From Candidatus Anammoxibacter sp. (GTDB lineage: Bacteria; Planctomycetota; Brocadiia; Brocadiales; Anammoxibacteraceae), in contig JAIQZQ010000071.1 in the NCBI GenBank assembly GCA_021777105.1, positions 1 through 61,725 of the forward strand: 61,725 bases of DNA. The letters run 5' to 3'. Positions 17,454 through 26,819 of this stretch are shown in pieces; within the stretch, counting starts at the first letter, position 1; each line of letters opens with the position of its first letter. The position numbers and the translations under genes are program-made. The notes beneath the pieces were generated by a model. That model did not search any database. It worked only from the letters and a program-made list of their open reading frames with translations, and had not been told where the DNA came from.

Positions 17454-18764
17454 ATGGTGTTAAAAAAATATGGTTTAATGGTTGCGTTGATTGTTGTAGC
17501 CGCATTTGGTTTTATTTCTAAGAATAATTTGATTTTTGCCGCCAACAATTATCTTGACGCAGCAGACAACGATCCGTTAAACGCGGTTTACGTTGACAAT
17601 GATGGTAATGTTGGCGTTGGAACAACAACTCCGCAGGCCAAGTTGCATCTCTCAGATGGGCAACTTATGGTGGACAACGATCTTAAACAAATCTTATTTA
17701 ATACTTCTTCAGGGTTAAATCGAGCCTATATTACCGCTGATGAATTAACTGGAGCTACAGATGTATATATGGCATTAAATGTTTTGGATGACAGCGGAAC
17801 AGGATGGACTGAAACTATTCGTTTTTTAGGAAACGGCAGAATCGGCATTGGAACAACAACTCCTGGTGACAAACTGCATTTGTCGGAAGGAGGAATCACA
17901 ATTGCAAATGATAATAGACAGATTTTACTAAACACATCTTCAGGACAAAACAGAGCATCTATTTTAGCAGATGACTTAACTGGCGACACAGATGCATATT
18001 TAGCTTTTAATGTTTTAAAAAATATAGGATATGGATGGAAAGAAGTTATGCGTTTAAACTCAGATGAGAAAGTTGGTATAGGCACAACGGCTCCAATAGA
18101 CAAACTCCATGTTTCAGGTGGAAAGCTTAGAATAGATAATGATACCAACCAGATCTTATTAAACACATCTTCTGGTCAAAATAGAGCTTATATCCTTGCA
18201 AATGATTTAACAGGAAGCACAGATGCTTACTTAGCGCTTAATGTTTTACATAATAGCGGGTCCGGCTGGAGAGAAGTTATTCGTTATAAAAGCAACGGCA
18301 ATGTGGGCATTGGCAATACTAATCCAAGTGTTAAGCTCGACGTAGAAGGCACAATAGAGTATGACGGACTTCAACAGGAATCGGATATCAGGTCTAAAAA
18401 AGAGATCAATTCTTTAAGCGGCTCTTTAAGCAGATTAACGCAACTGAAAGGCGTATCTTACAGGTTTAAGGATGAAGATCGTGATAAAGGCGTGCATTTA
18501 GGTTTAATCGCGCAGCATGCTGAATCAATTTATCCTGAAGTTGTTAAAACAAAAGACGACGGGTATAAATCAATCGCGTACACAGAACTAATAGCCCCAA
18601 TAATTGAGGCGTTAAAGGAGCTTAAAAGCGAAAATGAATCTTTAAAAAAAGCCGTCAGCGCCCTTACATCTGAACTTGCGGAAGTTAAAGTTGGTTTAAA
18701 CAGGCCGGTTCCATCAAGCGACAAACTTGCAAAACTGGACTTCATTAACAATACGGGACAATAA
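17454..18764 (+). CDS. Exported repeat protein with C-terminal Peptidase_S74 chaperone
   Basis: 436 aa. Residues about 1-30 are a signal peptide or anchor (VALIVVAAFGFIS). Three similar units of about 78 residues follow, each opening with G(I/V)G(T)TTP..KLH(L/V)S and continuing NDxxQIL(F/L)NTSSG and a 'LTG.TD' segment, then a partial fourth (GIGNTNPSVKLDVEG). The C-terminus has the self-cleaving intramolecular chaperone motif SDIRSKKEI near residue 310 and a terminal coiled coil (IEALKELKSENESLKKAV). Such proteins trimerise like tail fibres; here it is probably a surface adhesin-like fibre. AAGGGAG precedes the ATG. A truncated second copy is at 14919. Confidence 0.85.
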   Translation: MVLKKYGLMVALIVVAAFGFISKNNLIFAANNYLDAADNDPLNAVYVDNDGNVGVGTTTPQAKLHLSDGQLMVDNDLKQILFNTSSGLNRAYITADELTGATDVYMALNVLDDSGTGWTETIRFLGNGRIGIGTTTPGDKLHLSEGGITIANDNRQILLNTSSGQNRASILADDLTGDTDAYLAFNVLKNIGYGWKEVMRLNSDEKVGIGTTAPIDKLHVSGGKLRIDNDTNQILLNTSSGQNRAYILANDLTGSTDAYLALNVLHNSGSGWREVIRYKSNGNVGIGNTNPSVKLDVEGTIEYDGLQQESDIRSKKEINSLSGSLSRLTQLKGVSYRFKDEDRDKGVHLGLIAQHAESIYPEVVKTKDDGYKSIAYTELIAPIIEALKELKSENESLKKAVSALTSELAEVKVGLNRPVPSSDKLAKLDFINNTGQ

Positions 18765-18782
18765 CAGAGTTTAATTCTTCTT

Positions 18783-18813
18783 TACGGGTTCAGGCGCAAT
18801 GCCTGAGCCCGTA
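18783..18813 (+). terminator. Terminator-like hairpin after the S74 gene
   Basis: TACGGG-TTCAGGC, loop GCAAT, GCCTGAG-CCCGTA, starting 18 nt after the stop. It shares its loop region with the hairpin at 15148-15182. Confidence 0.65.
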
Positions 18814-18819
18814 TATAAA

Positions 18820-19105
18820 ACCTCAGATTTCACTGATAAAAAAACAAGAGCAAAAGCTAATAAACCGCATATCTTCACAAATATTCACTAATTTAAAAGC
18901 AAAAGCGGAAACCACTTATTACACTGATAAGAGCAAAAACAAAAGCAATATTAACCACAAATCTGCACTTATCTACACTAATTATCGTTAATTAAGAATC
19001 AAAAAACATAAACTACTGATTACACTGATTAAAGCAAAGACAAAAGCAAAAGCTAATTAACCACATATCTTCACTTATCTACGCTAATATAAAATCTGAA
19101 AGCAA
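18820..19105. repeat. Intergenic word-repeat block, downstream orientation
   Basis: 'accgcatatcttcacaaatattcac', 'aaaagcaaaagc' and 'accacaaatctgcac' words reading away from the S74 gene up to the next start. No gene seen. Confidence 0.8.
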
Positions 19106-19116
19106 AAATAATTTTC

Positions 19117-20160
19117 ATGAATCGAACAGTCAGGCTTATTTGTAATGCTATTAGGTCTTTTGGCATAGACCTTTCAGGCATTACGGTTTTAACTGAAGCG
19201 GCAACCGGAGACTTTGCGGTTACCCCGGTTATAGCGTTAATGGCTGGGGCCGAACGCGTTATCTGTTTAACGCGTGATTCTAAATATAGCTCTGCCCGTG
19301 AAGCTATTGAACAAACTATCAGCCTGACCAGAACCGCAGGTTTAGAGCGTTTGCCTGAAATTTATACGGAGAGAGAAAGCTGCCCTATTGAGAACGCAAA
19401 CATTGTCACTAACCTTGGTTTTGTAAGGCCGCTGGATAAACAACTCATAAAAAGGTTGGCTGAGAAATCTGTTATCAGTTTGATGTGGGAGCCGTGGGAA
19501 CTGCGCGATTCGGAAATTGATCTTGCCGCATGCGAAAACAGTAGAGTCCTTGTAGTAGGGACAAACGAGAGTGATCAGAGGCTTATGACTTTGAATTATC
19601 TGGGACTTACAGTTTTAAAACTGCTTTTGCTACTTGAACTGGAAGTATTAGGCAATAGGTGCGTTATATTGAGCGACTGTTCTTTTGGGCAGGCGGTTGA
19701 AAACGTGTTGAAAAGTAATGGAGCGGACACCATCGTTATTGATTTGCCTCAATGGTTTAATCTTAAAAATAACGATATTGAGACACTCTTCACAGGAGCC
19801 GACGCTTTAATATTCCTTGTTCACCGCTCAGACCAATCGTTACTGGATGTTACCGGAGCTCCTGAACTGCAATCTATTTTGTCAATAGCGCCTGATCTGA
19901 AAGTAGTCCATATAAGCGGCAATGTTGAACCTTCACTTTTCAAACAAGCTTCAGTTCCATATTTACCGCGCAATTTTGCGCCCCCTTTTTACATGTCCGT
20001 TAACACAAGTTATGTGGGCATAAAGCCTGTTATTGATCTACACGCCGCCGGCCTTCACATAGGGGCGACATGTTTTAGACTTTTACAAAATGATAACAAC
20101 TTCGAAAAAGTTGTAAAACAATCCCAATTGTCATGTCCGGCTTTAGGAATTAACGCGTAA
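19117..20160 (+). CDS. Uncharacterised NAD-binding-like protein of a glycan cluster
   Basis: A 347-aa soluble protein. The N-terminal part (TVLTEAATGDFAVTPVIALMAGAERVICL) and the central part (LGNRCVILSDCSFGQAVENVLKSNGADTIVID) look like two Rossmann-type folds, as in hydroxyacid dehydrogenase or S-adenosylhomocysteine-hydrolase relatives. No certain cofactor glycine motif or catalytic residues can be named. It is the first gene of the packed 19-31 kb run, 93 nt before an ATP-grasp gene, and may act in the same sugar or amino-acid modification pathway. Function unknown. Confidence 0.65.
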   Translation: MNRTVRLICNAIRSFGIDLSGITVLTEAATGDFAVTPVIALMAGAERVICLTRDSKYSSAREAIEQTISLTRTAGLERLPEIYTERESCPIENANIVTNLGFVRPLDKQLIKRLAEKSVISLMWEPWELRDSEIDLAACENSRVLVVGTNESDQRLMTLNYLGLTVLKLLLLLELEVLGNRCVILSDCSFGQAVENVLKSNGADTIVIDLPQWFNLKNNDIETLFTGADALIFLVHRSDQSLLDVTGAPELQSILSIAPDLKVVHISGNVEPSLFKQASVPYLPRNFAPPFYMSVNTSYVGIKPVIDLHAAGLHIGATCFRLLQNDNNFEKVVKQSQLSCPALGINA

Positions 20161-20183
20161 AAATAGTTAGATATTTTTACGCG
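20154..20183 (+). terminator. Perfect 12-bp stem hairpin over the stop codon
   Basis: CGCGTAAAAATA, 6-nt loop, TATTTTTACGCG, overlapping the TAA of the preceding gene. It could end or attenuate transcription before the ATP-grasp gene. Confidence 0.6.
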
Positions 20184-20253
20184 CAATCATGTTTTGTTTC
20201 TGTATTTTAATGGGATTAATATGTTTAACAATGTTTTATAAAGTAAAAATAAT

Positions 20254-21351
20254 ATGAGCAAAAAAACTATACTTGTAACAGGCGCGGGAGGAGGAGGCTC
20301 GAATAATTTGATTCGAAGTCTTAAAAAAAGCAGTTTGGATTTAAATATATACGGATCCAATATGGACGGGTATGTAATCGCAAAATCAAACGCAGACAAA
20401 ACTTTTAAGCTTCCAGCTTCTACTGAACCCGGATACATTGATAGTATTAAGCAATTAGTGAATAAGGAATCTATTGATTTGATTATTCCAAATAACGACC
20501 GCGAGGTTAATAGCCTTGCCGAACATCGCGATGAGTTTGTATGCAAGATATTCTTGCCGCCTATAGAGACAGTCCAAATCTGCCAGGACAAATATAAGAT
20601 GTATCAACGGCTTGTTAATGACGGCATTCCCGTGGCGGAATCATATCCACTAGAATGTTATGAGGACATAGAAAATGCTTTTATTAAACTTGAAGATAAA
20701 GGTGAACGTTTTTGGGTTCGGCTTCGAAAAGGCTCAGGGTCGCGCGGAGCCACCTGGGTTAAGACTAAAGATCAGGCACGATCATGGATCTCATTATGGG
20801 AAAATTTGCGCGGATATAGCGTTAATAATTTTACAATATCGGAATTTTTGCCGGGCCGGGATTACGCATTTCAGAGTGTGTGGAAAAATGGGGAACTTGT
20901 GGTATGTAAAATGTGCGAGAGGCTTTCGTACTTTATGGGATCAAACCGCCTTAGCGGAATGTCGAGCACGCCTGAAGTTGCGCGAACAGTAAGAGATGAA
21001 CAGGCGCTGAATACAATATTTAAAGCCATAAAATCAGTTTGCAACAAACCACATGGCAATTTTTGTTTAGATCTTAAAGGTAATAAAGATGGGATTATGA
21101 ATATAACCGAATTTAATATAGGGAGGTTTTGCATGATTACCCCTATATTCGATTTAACCGGCAAAGTAAATACAGCGGAAGCTTATGTGCGCTCGGCTTT
21201 TGATGAGATAATGAAAGTTAAAGACCCTATAGATATTGAAGAGGATATGTATCTTTTGCGGGACCTGGACACAGAGCCAACTATTGCGCATAAGTCGATT
21301 ATTGACGCTTATAAAAATCAAGAATTTAAATCAGAAATTTGTAATATATGA
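20254..21351 (+). CDS. ATP-grasp domain protein (carbamoyl-phosphate-synthase/PylC-like)
   Basis: 365 aa. The N-terminus KTILVTGAGGGGSNNLIRSL is a pre-ATP-grasp Rossmann strand and loop. VPNND-type binding follows (IDLIIPNNDREV). The ATP-grasp fold is seen in QDKYKMYQRL, 'FWVRLRKGSGSRGATWVK', ISEFLPGRDYAFQ and FCLDLKG...ITEFNIGRF (the Mg/ATP acidic residues). Such ligases join a carboxylate to an amine through an acyl phosphate. The start of the next gene is unclear but lies close to this stop, so the two are co-transcribed. Substrate unknown. Confidence 0.85.
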   Translation: MSKKTILVTGAGGGGSNNLIRSLKKSSLDLNIYGSNMDGYVIAKSNADKTFKLPASTEPGYIDSIKQLVNKESIDLIIPNNDREVNSLAEHRDEFVCKIFLPPIETVQICQDKYKMYQRLVNDGIPVAESYPLECYEDIENAFIKLEDKGERFWVRLRKGSGSRGATWVKTKDQARSWISLWENLRGYSVNNFTISEFLPGRDYAFQSVWKNGELVVCKMCERLSYFMGSNRLSGMSSTPEVARTVRDEQALNTIFKAIKSVCNKPHGNFCLDLKGNKDGIMNITEFNIGRFCMITPIFDLTGKVNTAEAYVRSAFDEIMKVKDPIDIEEDMYLLRDLDTEPTIAHKSIIDAYKNQEFKSEICNI

Positions 21352-21373
21352 CATTCATTGTAAAGGGGATATC

Positions 21374-22918
21374 CTGAAAGTAAAGATATTAGGCATAACG
21401 GCGAGCCTTCGAAATGCAAGATGCGGCAAAGAGAACCGGATCTCCGCCAATGAACTGAAATCATGCAGAACGGAAGCTGAATTAAAAAAATATTTGCATA
21501 AACAGGCAAATTTGCATTTACAGAATTTTATTAATTCAGGCCGCGGCTTACAATTGCCTTTTAATCAAATATATAAAAATCTTAAAAAAAGTTCCGGCAA
21601 AAGCAAAGGGTTTAGCAATACAGAGGTTGCGCTTGCCTCCGCGCTTTGGACCGCCGCGGGCACGGGCGTTGAAATTGAACATCTCTCTCTAAGTGAACAT
21701 TTTCCAGCTTCCGGTAAACCGAAAAACCTTGAAAAACTGAAAAGCGCATTAATATTGGCGGATGGAATAATTGTTTCTACTCCGGTCTATTTTGGAGATC
21801 GCGGTTCACTTGCGCAGGAGTTGATAGACTTTATTAGAAATGACAAAGATCTTCAATTGCAAATGGATCATAAAGTATATGCCGGCATTGCGGTAGGCGC
21901 TAAACGCAATGGTGGGCAAGAGACCACCCTGATATATCAACTTCTGGACATGATTGATTTAGGCTTTTTTGGAGTGGGAAATGATTCCGATACCACTGCG
22001 CAATATGGAGGAACGGGACATGCTGGGGATGTGGGAACAATGTCTGGTGACGATTATGGGTTATGGACCTCGATGGGAGTTGGCAGAAGGATTGCGCATG
22101 TCTCAACTTTAGTAAAAAAGACGGAAAATGTAAAACTTAAAGACAAAGCCAATATTTTATTTTTAATATTACAAGACAAGGACGACAAGGCATTAAAATA
22201 TGTAAACGAGTTGATTGAACCTTTTAAAAACATAATTAAACCAACTATACTTGACATAAACCAACAAAATTTTAAACGATGCATTGCTTGCGATGTTTGT
22301 CCTACGCATATTGGCCCGGATGAGGATTACCGTTGTATTATAAAGGGCGGCGCGACCGATAATATGGCGAGTTTGCATAAACATTTTTTAAATCAGGACG
22401 CTATCGTTCCGGTGGTTTATTGCCCTGACGATAAAGAGGGTTTAGTGTCAAACTATCAACTCTTTATTGAAAGAACACGTTATCTACGCCGCGGAGATTA
22501 TATTCTTTCCGATTGTTTAGCCGCGCCGCTAGTTTTGCAGGATATAGGGTCAATGGATAATATGCACATCCGTATATTAACATCACTTATCCGACATCAT
22601 ACCGTGCTTTTAAAGCCTATGATAGGAAGCTTATACAAAGAAGAGATTTTAAATAATGAACAGATAAAATCAAAATTTAAAAATTTTGTCAATAAAACTA
22701 TAGCGCTAACGCTAGGGCGTCATATAGCGGCGCTTAAAGATAAAGAAGGGGCAGGCATTACTAGATATAACCCCGTAGGTTATATCATTAGCGTTGAAAA
22801 AGACAAAGAAGATGAAAAACTTTGCCTACGAAATAAAATGGTGAAGCAAAGACAAAACCGGCTGAATGCCGTAGCAAGGAAAAAACTTTTGCTTACTGAT
22901 AACACAAAAACTAAATGA
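21374..22918 (+). CDS. Double flavodoxin-fold (FMN reductase-like) protein
   Basis: About 514 aa. The first domain (VKILGITASLRN, then 'ADGIIVSTPVYFGDRGSLAQ' and a TMSGDDYG loop) is a NADPH-dependent FMN reductase fold. The second (ANILFLILQDKDDKALKYVN, RCIACDVCP with three Cys, 'IVPVVYCPDDKEGL') repeats the fold with a cysteine cluster. Two such domains in one chain are unusual. The coding frame runs upstream into the ATP-grasp gene, but homology starts at VKILG. The only nearby start with a ribosome site (AAAGGGG) is CTG at 21374. It probably moves electrons for a reductive sugar step, which is inference. Confidence 0.75.
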   Translation: MKVKILGITASLRNARCGKENRISANELKSCRTEAELKKYLHKQANLHLQNFINSGRGLQLPFNQIYKNLKKSSGKSKGFSNTEVALASALWTAAGTGVEIEHLSLSEHFPASGKPKNLEKLKSALILADGIIVSTPVYFGDRGSLAQELIDFIRNDKDLQLQMDHKVYAGIAVGAKRNGGQETTLIYQLLDMIDLGFFGVGNDSDTTAQYGGTGHAGDVGTMSGDDYGLWTSMGVGRRIAHVSTLVKKTENVKLKDKANILFLILQDKDDKALKYVNELIEPFKNIIKPTILDINQQNFKRCIACDVCPTHIGPDEDYRCIIKGGATDNMASLHKHFLNQDAIVPVVYCPDDKEGLVSNYQLFIERTRYLRRGDYILSDCLAAPLVLQDIGSMDNMHIRILTSLIRHHTVLLKPMIGSLYKEEILNNEQIKSKFKNFVNKTIALTLGRHIAALKDKEGAGITRYNPVGYIISVEKDKEDEKLCLRNKMVKQRQNRLNAVARKKLLLTDNTKTK

Positions 22919-23934
22919 CTAAAATTGTTTCTATAGATGTTGAATCCAGACAATTACCTTTACGAAAACCGTATGAATTGTCATTTGTCACACTTGATTG
23001 TTTTGATGTAATAGTCGTCGCTCTAAGCCTTGAAAACAGCAAAAATATTATAGGAGAGGTTATTCCATTGCCTGGTTATGCGCAAGAAAACAGGCATGAC
23101 GTCCTTGAAAAAGCTAAATCTTTGAGCGCTAATATAATAAATAAGGATTTAGAAGATGCGCGAGAAATTATTTCAAGTGAAGTTTTACAGACGCCTTTTG
23201 CCTGTTCACTGTTTTTATGCGCTATTGATTATTATATATTTCAGACATGTCAACTGGAATCAAAAAAGAACATAGTTCCGTTAGTATATCCTGTTTCAAG
23301 CAAAGACCAAAATATTTCTGCTAATATAAAAGAGGCAATCGACTCTGGATATAAAACAATAAAGATAAAATTGTCAGGACATTTAGAACAAGATGTAAGT
23401 ATATTAAAAATCTTGCGCAAGTTTGACCATTTCAATATCAAATTCCGTTTTGACGCCAATCAAGCTTTTAATTTTAAAACAGCGGAACACTTCATTAAGG
23501 CTGTTGAAAATACAGTGCGCGGCACAACAGAGCTTATTGAACAACCGTTGCCCAATGACGCCTGGGATGAAATGCAAAAGCTCGCTTATAGCGCAAAAGT
23601 ACCACTCATGCTTGACGAAAGCATTCACATTAAAAACGACATTACACTGTCAAGAAAGATTGGCTGTAAGTGGATAAAACTTAAATTATGCAAACATGGC
23701 GGCGCGAAGGAAACTCTTGCCTTGGCTCAATACGCAAAAACTATTGGACTGAAAGTTGTTTTAGGAAATGGAGTGGCAACTGATATTTCCAACTTTTTAG
23801 AGTTGCAAATATATAAAAACAACACAGAACTGTTTGACGGAGCATGTGAAAGCAACGGATTTCTTAAATTAAATGAAAACCTTTTTTTTAAAGAGCTTAA
23901 ATTTGAGTCTGGGAGCGCTGTATGGCGGTTATAA
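22915..23934 (+). CDS. Enolase-superfamily enzyme (mandelate racemase/muconate lactonizing type)
   Basis: A 339-aa protein with the capping domain and barrel of the superfamily. Catalytic lysines are seen in KTIKIKL and in KLKLCKHGG; metal ligands are D in FRFDANQ, E in LIEQPLP and D in LMLDES. The pattern is closest to dipeptide epimerases and o-succinylbenzoate synthases. These enzymes abstract a proton next to a carboxylate. ATG overlaps the stop of the flavodoxin gene (ATGA), so it belongs to the same operon. Together with the ATP-grasp ligase this hints at an amino-acid or peptide modification, but the substrate is unknown. Confidence 0.85.
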   Translation: MTKIVSIDVESRQLPLRKPYELSFVTLDCFDVIVVALSLENSKNIIGEVIPLPGYAQENRHDVLEKAKSLSANIINKDLEDAREIISSEVLQTPFACSLFLCAIDYYIFQTCQLESKKNIVPLVYPVSSKDQNISANIKEAIDSGYKTIKIKLSGHLEQDVSILKILRKFDHFNIKFRFDANQAFNFKTAEHFIKAVENTVRGTTELIEQPLPNDAWDEMQKLAYSAKVPLMLDESIHIKNDITLSRKIGCKWIKLKLCKHGGAKETLALAQYAKTIGLKVVLGNGVATDISNFLELQIYKNNTELFDGACESNGFLKLNENLFFKELKFESGSAVWRL

Positions 23935-23987
23935 TTTTCAAACAGACTGAAATAATAATTACTTTTAAATAAATGTTCTTATAAATA

Positions 23988-25484
23988 ATGGACTATTATT
24001 CCTTAACCTATTTGCTTATTCCGGCCTTTGTCTTTACTTTGACGTTTTTTTTTCGATACTTATTAACTATTTGGAATAAAAGCAATGACACCAGATTTGT
24101 TACATTTGATATAGCAGTGCATGCCTATTACATAAAGAAGCTAGCTGAATCAAAATCCAAGAGATTTATAACAATAGAAGAGCGGTTTTTAATTAATGAA
24201 GAATCAGCAAGGCCCCAACTAATTTATTTATTGGTTTCGTTAATCTTGGGATACAAAGGTTTTTTAAAATATCATAAATTAATTAATCCGTTTTTAGACG
24301 CTTTTTTAAATCTATTTTTATATTTTTTGTCAATATATTCCTTAACGATTATAGGGACAAGAGAAAATGTAGGATTTATTGCCGGAGTTGTATCTTTAGG
24401 ATATATATTGTCGCCAATACTATTTTTCAGTGTTAACAGGATTGCAATATTTGGAACCAGGCACTTCTCTTATATTATTGTCTTAATAAGTTTTATTAAT
24501 ACAATCCTTTTCCTTTTAACAGGGAATATATTTAATATTATTTTGGCTGTGATTTTTAGCTGTTTAAGTATATTTAGCAGCCAATTTGCTTTTCAATCCA
24601 TCATCCTTGTGCAATCCATATGCTCAATACTCTTATGGAACATAAATCCTTTTCTTTTTTCTATGCTTGGCGTCGGTCTGGCTTTTTGTGTTGCCCCGCG
24701 TTGGATGACCGTATTTGTTAAATGTAAATATATTCATTTAAGATGGTATAAAATAAATCTTAAGAAAGGCAAACTAAACCTTGACTGGATTTATAATAGG
24801 TTCGCAGAGCATATATTCGTTTATGGCATTGTTTATCTGTTTTTATCATTCTTGGGTTTTAAAGGCATTGATTATACACGGCACGATATTCTATATTTTA
24901 TGGCTGTGTATGTTTTATCTACATTAATAGTGTGCCTTCTTGTTTATTTGCCCCCTTTCAGAATTGTTGGCGAGGCGATTCGATATTTAGAGTATTCGCT
25001 TTATTTTGCAAATTTTATTCTTGTTTATTGTTGTTTTGTTTATGATCTCTGGTATTTATTAGTTTTATATTTAATTATGAGCTTTCTATTTTCAATAAAT
25101 GTTATTTTTAAGTTGCATAAAGAAAATGAAAAAAACGTTATTAACAGCGCTGATCAACTGAAAGAGTTGATTAACTTCTTAAAAAATAATAATGATAAAA
25201 TTATCTTGCCTATTCCTTTTAAACTTATATATTCGTTGTTGCAAGATTGTAAAAACAGATTTGTTTATTCATTTTGGATCTATGGAAAGATAAGAAAAAT
25301 ATCGCGACAGTATGCCTGGCCCCTTGCTGATTTCGATTTTATTAATAATAATTATCAGTTTGATTGGATTATAGCTACAAATGACGCGAGAGGTTACGAC
25401 TTTAAAGATATGGCCAAGGTTTTTGAGAATGCAGGATTTGTAATTTATGACTATCGGTCTAAATTAATTTCAAAATCAGTATAA
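23988..25484 (+). CDS. Multi-pass membrane protein, GT-C glycosyltransferase-like
   Basis: 498 aa with about 10 hydrophobic segments from residue 8 to about 375 and a soluble C-terminal tail of about 120 residues. Between the first two membrane segments is the loop 'NDTRFVTFDIAVHAYYIKKL', reminiscent of the acidic first loop of polyprenyl-phosphate-sugar dependent GT-C enzymes. The tail ends 'FENAGFVIYDYRSKL'. It sits in the glycan operon and could attach a sugar outside the membrane. It is AT-rich compared with its neighbours. The GT-C assignment is tentative. Confidence 0.65.
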   Translation: MDYYSLTYLLIPAFVFTLTFFFRYLLTIWNKSNDTRFVTFDIAVHAYYIKKLAESKSKRFITIEERFLINEESARPQLIYLLVSLILGYKGFLKYHKLINPFLDAFLNLFLYFLSIYSLTIIGTRENVGFIAGVVSLGYILSPILFFSVNRIAIFGTRHFSYIIVLISFINTILFLLTGNIFNIILAVIFSCLSIFSSQFAFQSIILVQSICSILLWNINPFLFSMLGVGLAFCVAPRWMTVFVKCKYIHLRWYKINLKKGKLNLDWIYNRFAEHIFVYGIVYLFLSFLGFKGIDYTRHDILYFMAVYVLSTLIVCLLVYLPPFRIVGEAIRYLEYSLYFANFILVYCCFVYDLWYLLVLYLIMSFLFSINVIFKLHKENEKNVINSADQLKELINFLKNNNDKIILPIPFKLIYSLLQDCKNRFVYSFWIYGKIRKISRQYAWPLADFDFINNNYQFDWIIATNDARGYDFKDMAKVFENAGFVIYDYRSKLISKSV

Positions 25485-25525
25485 ACAATTAATCTCGACT
25501 AAAGTGCGCGCAACACCAATTTTCC

Positions 25526-26773
25526 ATGACCATGAATATTAAAGGGCACAAAAAAGCTTTTGAACAAATATATAGCAAACTAGAAATGCAGGATAAATAC
25601 AAAATGAGCTTCCCTTTAATTGAAATCGGGAAGCTTGATTGGGGAAGGGGGAAGTGGTCTAATGAGTATTATAGTTATTTTTATAAAAGATTTAGCGCTC
25701 ATATTTTAAGCAAACTTGCATTGACTAATAACCAAAAAGTGCTTTCCATGGGGTGCGGCCGAGGCTCTGATGAAAAAAACATTAAGACTCTTTTCAGTAA
25801 AACGGACATATGTAGTATTGACATTTCATTGGAAATGATAAAACGGGCAATACACAACCTTTCACCTAGCCGTTTCTCTATAGCCATTACTGAAAAGGCT
25901 CCATTTCCTGATAACTCATTTGACCGGATAATTGCTCGCGAAGTTATTGAGCATGTAATGGATCCTGCATTAATGCTAAAAGAAGTTTCACGTATTTTAA
26001 AACCTGGAGGTATTGCAGTCATTACCACTGAAAATGGAAAATCTCTTGCGCCGACAAATTATTTTGAATCTAACATAAAACCAAGAATTGCTAAAATTTT
26101 TAAATATAATCTCAAATCGTTGCCATATAAAGACAAAGCGCCCACACTAGCTGAAATGAAATCATATATTGACAATGCCGGCCTTACTTTGCAGGAAGTT
26201 TTTTACGATGGCGCATTATATCATTGCCTATCAGGAATGGGCGCAATATTTAAATCTAAACTACCTGGAATTACCCATTACTTTTCATGTCTTGAAAACA
26301 ATCAAAAACTGGCTTTTGCATTTTGTGATCAAATTAAATACGTCCTTAAAAAGCGCGGCAATAAAACTCCCGCAGAAATTTCCGTTAATGGGATTTGCTA
26401 TGTTTGCCCTCAATGCAAATCTAAATTAATAGAGTCTAATAAACAATATAAGTGCTCACAATGCAATCGATTATATCCAATAACTGACGGGATTCCTGAT
26501 TTTATACCATATAACAATGAATCAGAAGCAGGAATTTGGAAACATGGCAAAGAAACTGTAACTTTAAATCCAACAAACCTTTCTTTTATAAGCAAAATAT
26601 TAAACTTTACATGCTCCGTTGTTTTGCCGTTATCACACAAAGTTTATGTTGTCATTTATCTTTCTATGGCAATCATGGGTTCATGTTTCGTTAAAAAAAA
26701 CAAAAGGCAACTCTCTCATATTCTTTCAAAAGATGACCACTACCAGAAGTATTTAAACTCAAAATCGTTTTAG
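25526..26773 (+). CDS. SAM-dependent methyltransferase with Trm112-like zinc ribbon
   Basis: 415 aa. Residues about 70-190 are a class I methyltransferase (VLSMGCGRGSDEKNI, SFDRIIAREVIEHV, LKPGGIAVITTENG). Near residue 290 is a zinc ribbon of the Trm112 type, with Cys pairs CPQC and CSQC and the motif YPITDGIPDFIP. A hydrophobic stretch follows (SVVLPLSHKVYVVIYLSMAI), suggesting membrane association. Trm112-like domains normally assist methyltransferases or accompany lipid/sugar modification enzymes. It may methylate a sugar or lipid carrier in the pathway. Confidence 0.82.
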   Translation: MTMNIKGHKKAFEQIYSKLEMQDKYKMSFPLIEIGKLDWGRGKWSNEYYSYFYKRFSAHILSKLALTNNQKVLSMGCGRGSDEKNIKTLFSKTDICSIDISLEMIKRAIHNLSPSRFSIAITEKAPFPDNSFDRIIAREVIEHVMDPALMLKEVSRILKPGGIAVITTENGKSLAPTNYFESNIKPRIAKIFKYNLKSLPYKDKAPTLAEMKSYIDNAGLTLQEVFYDGALYHCLSGMGAIFKSKLPGITHYFSCLENNQKLAFAFCDQIKYVLKKRGNKTPAEISVNGICYVCPQCKSKLIESNKQYKCSQCNRLYPITDGIPDFIPYNNESEAGIWKHGKETVTLNPTNLSFISKILNFTCSVVLPLSHKVYVVIYLSMAIMGSCFVKKNKRQLSHILSKDDHYQKYLNSKSF

Positions 26774-26819
26774 CTACCGAATCTTGCTGAAATGCGCTGA
26801 AAGAAAAGTTAATTGTAAA

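Noticed and set aside
17454..18764. Prophage tail-fibre gene
   Set aside because: The S74 chaperone and repeats would fit a phage fibre, but there is a signal peptide and no other phage gene nearby.
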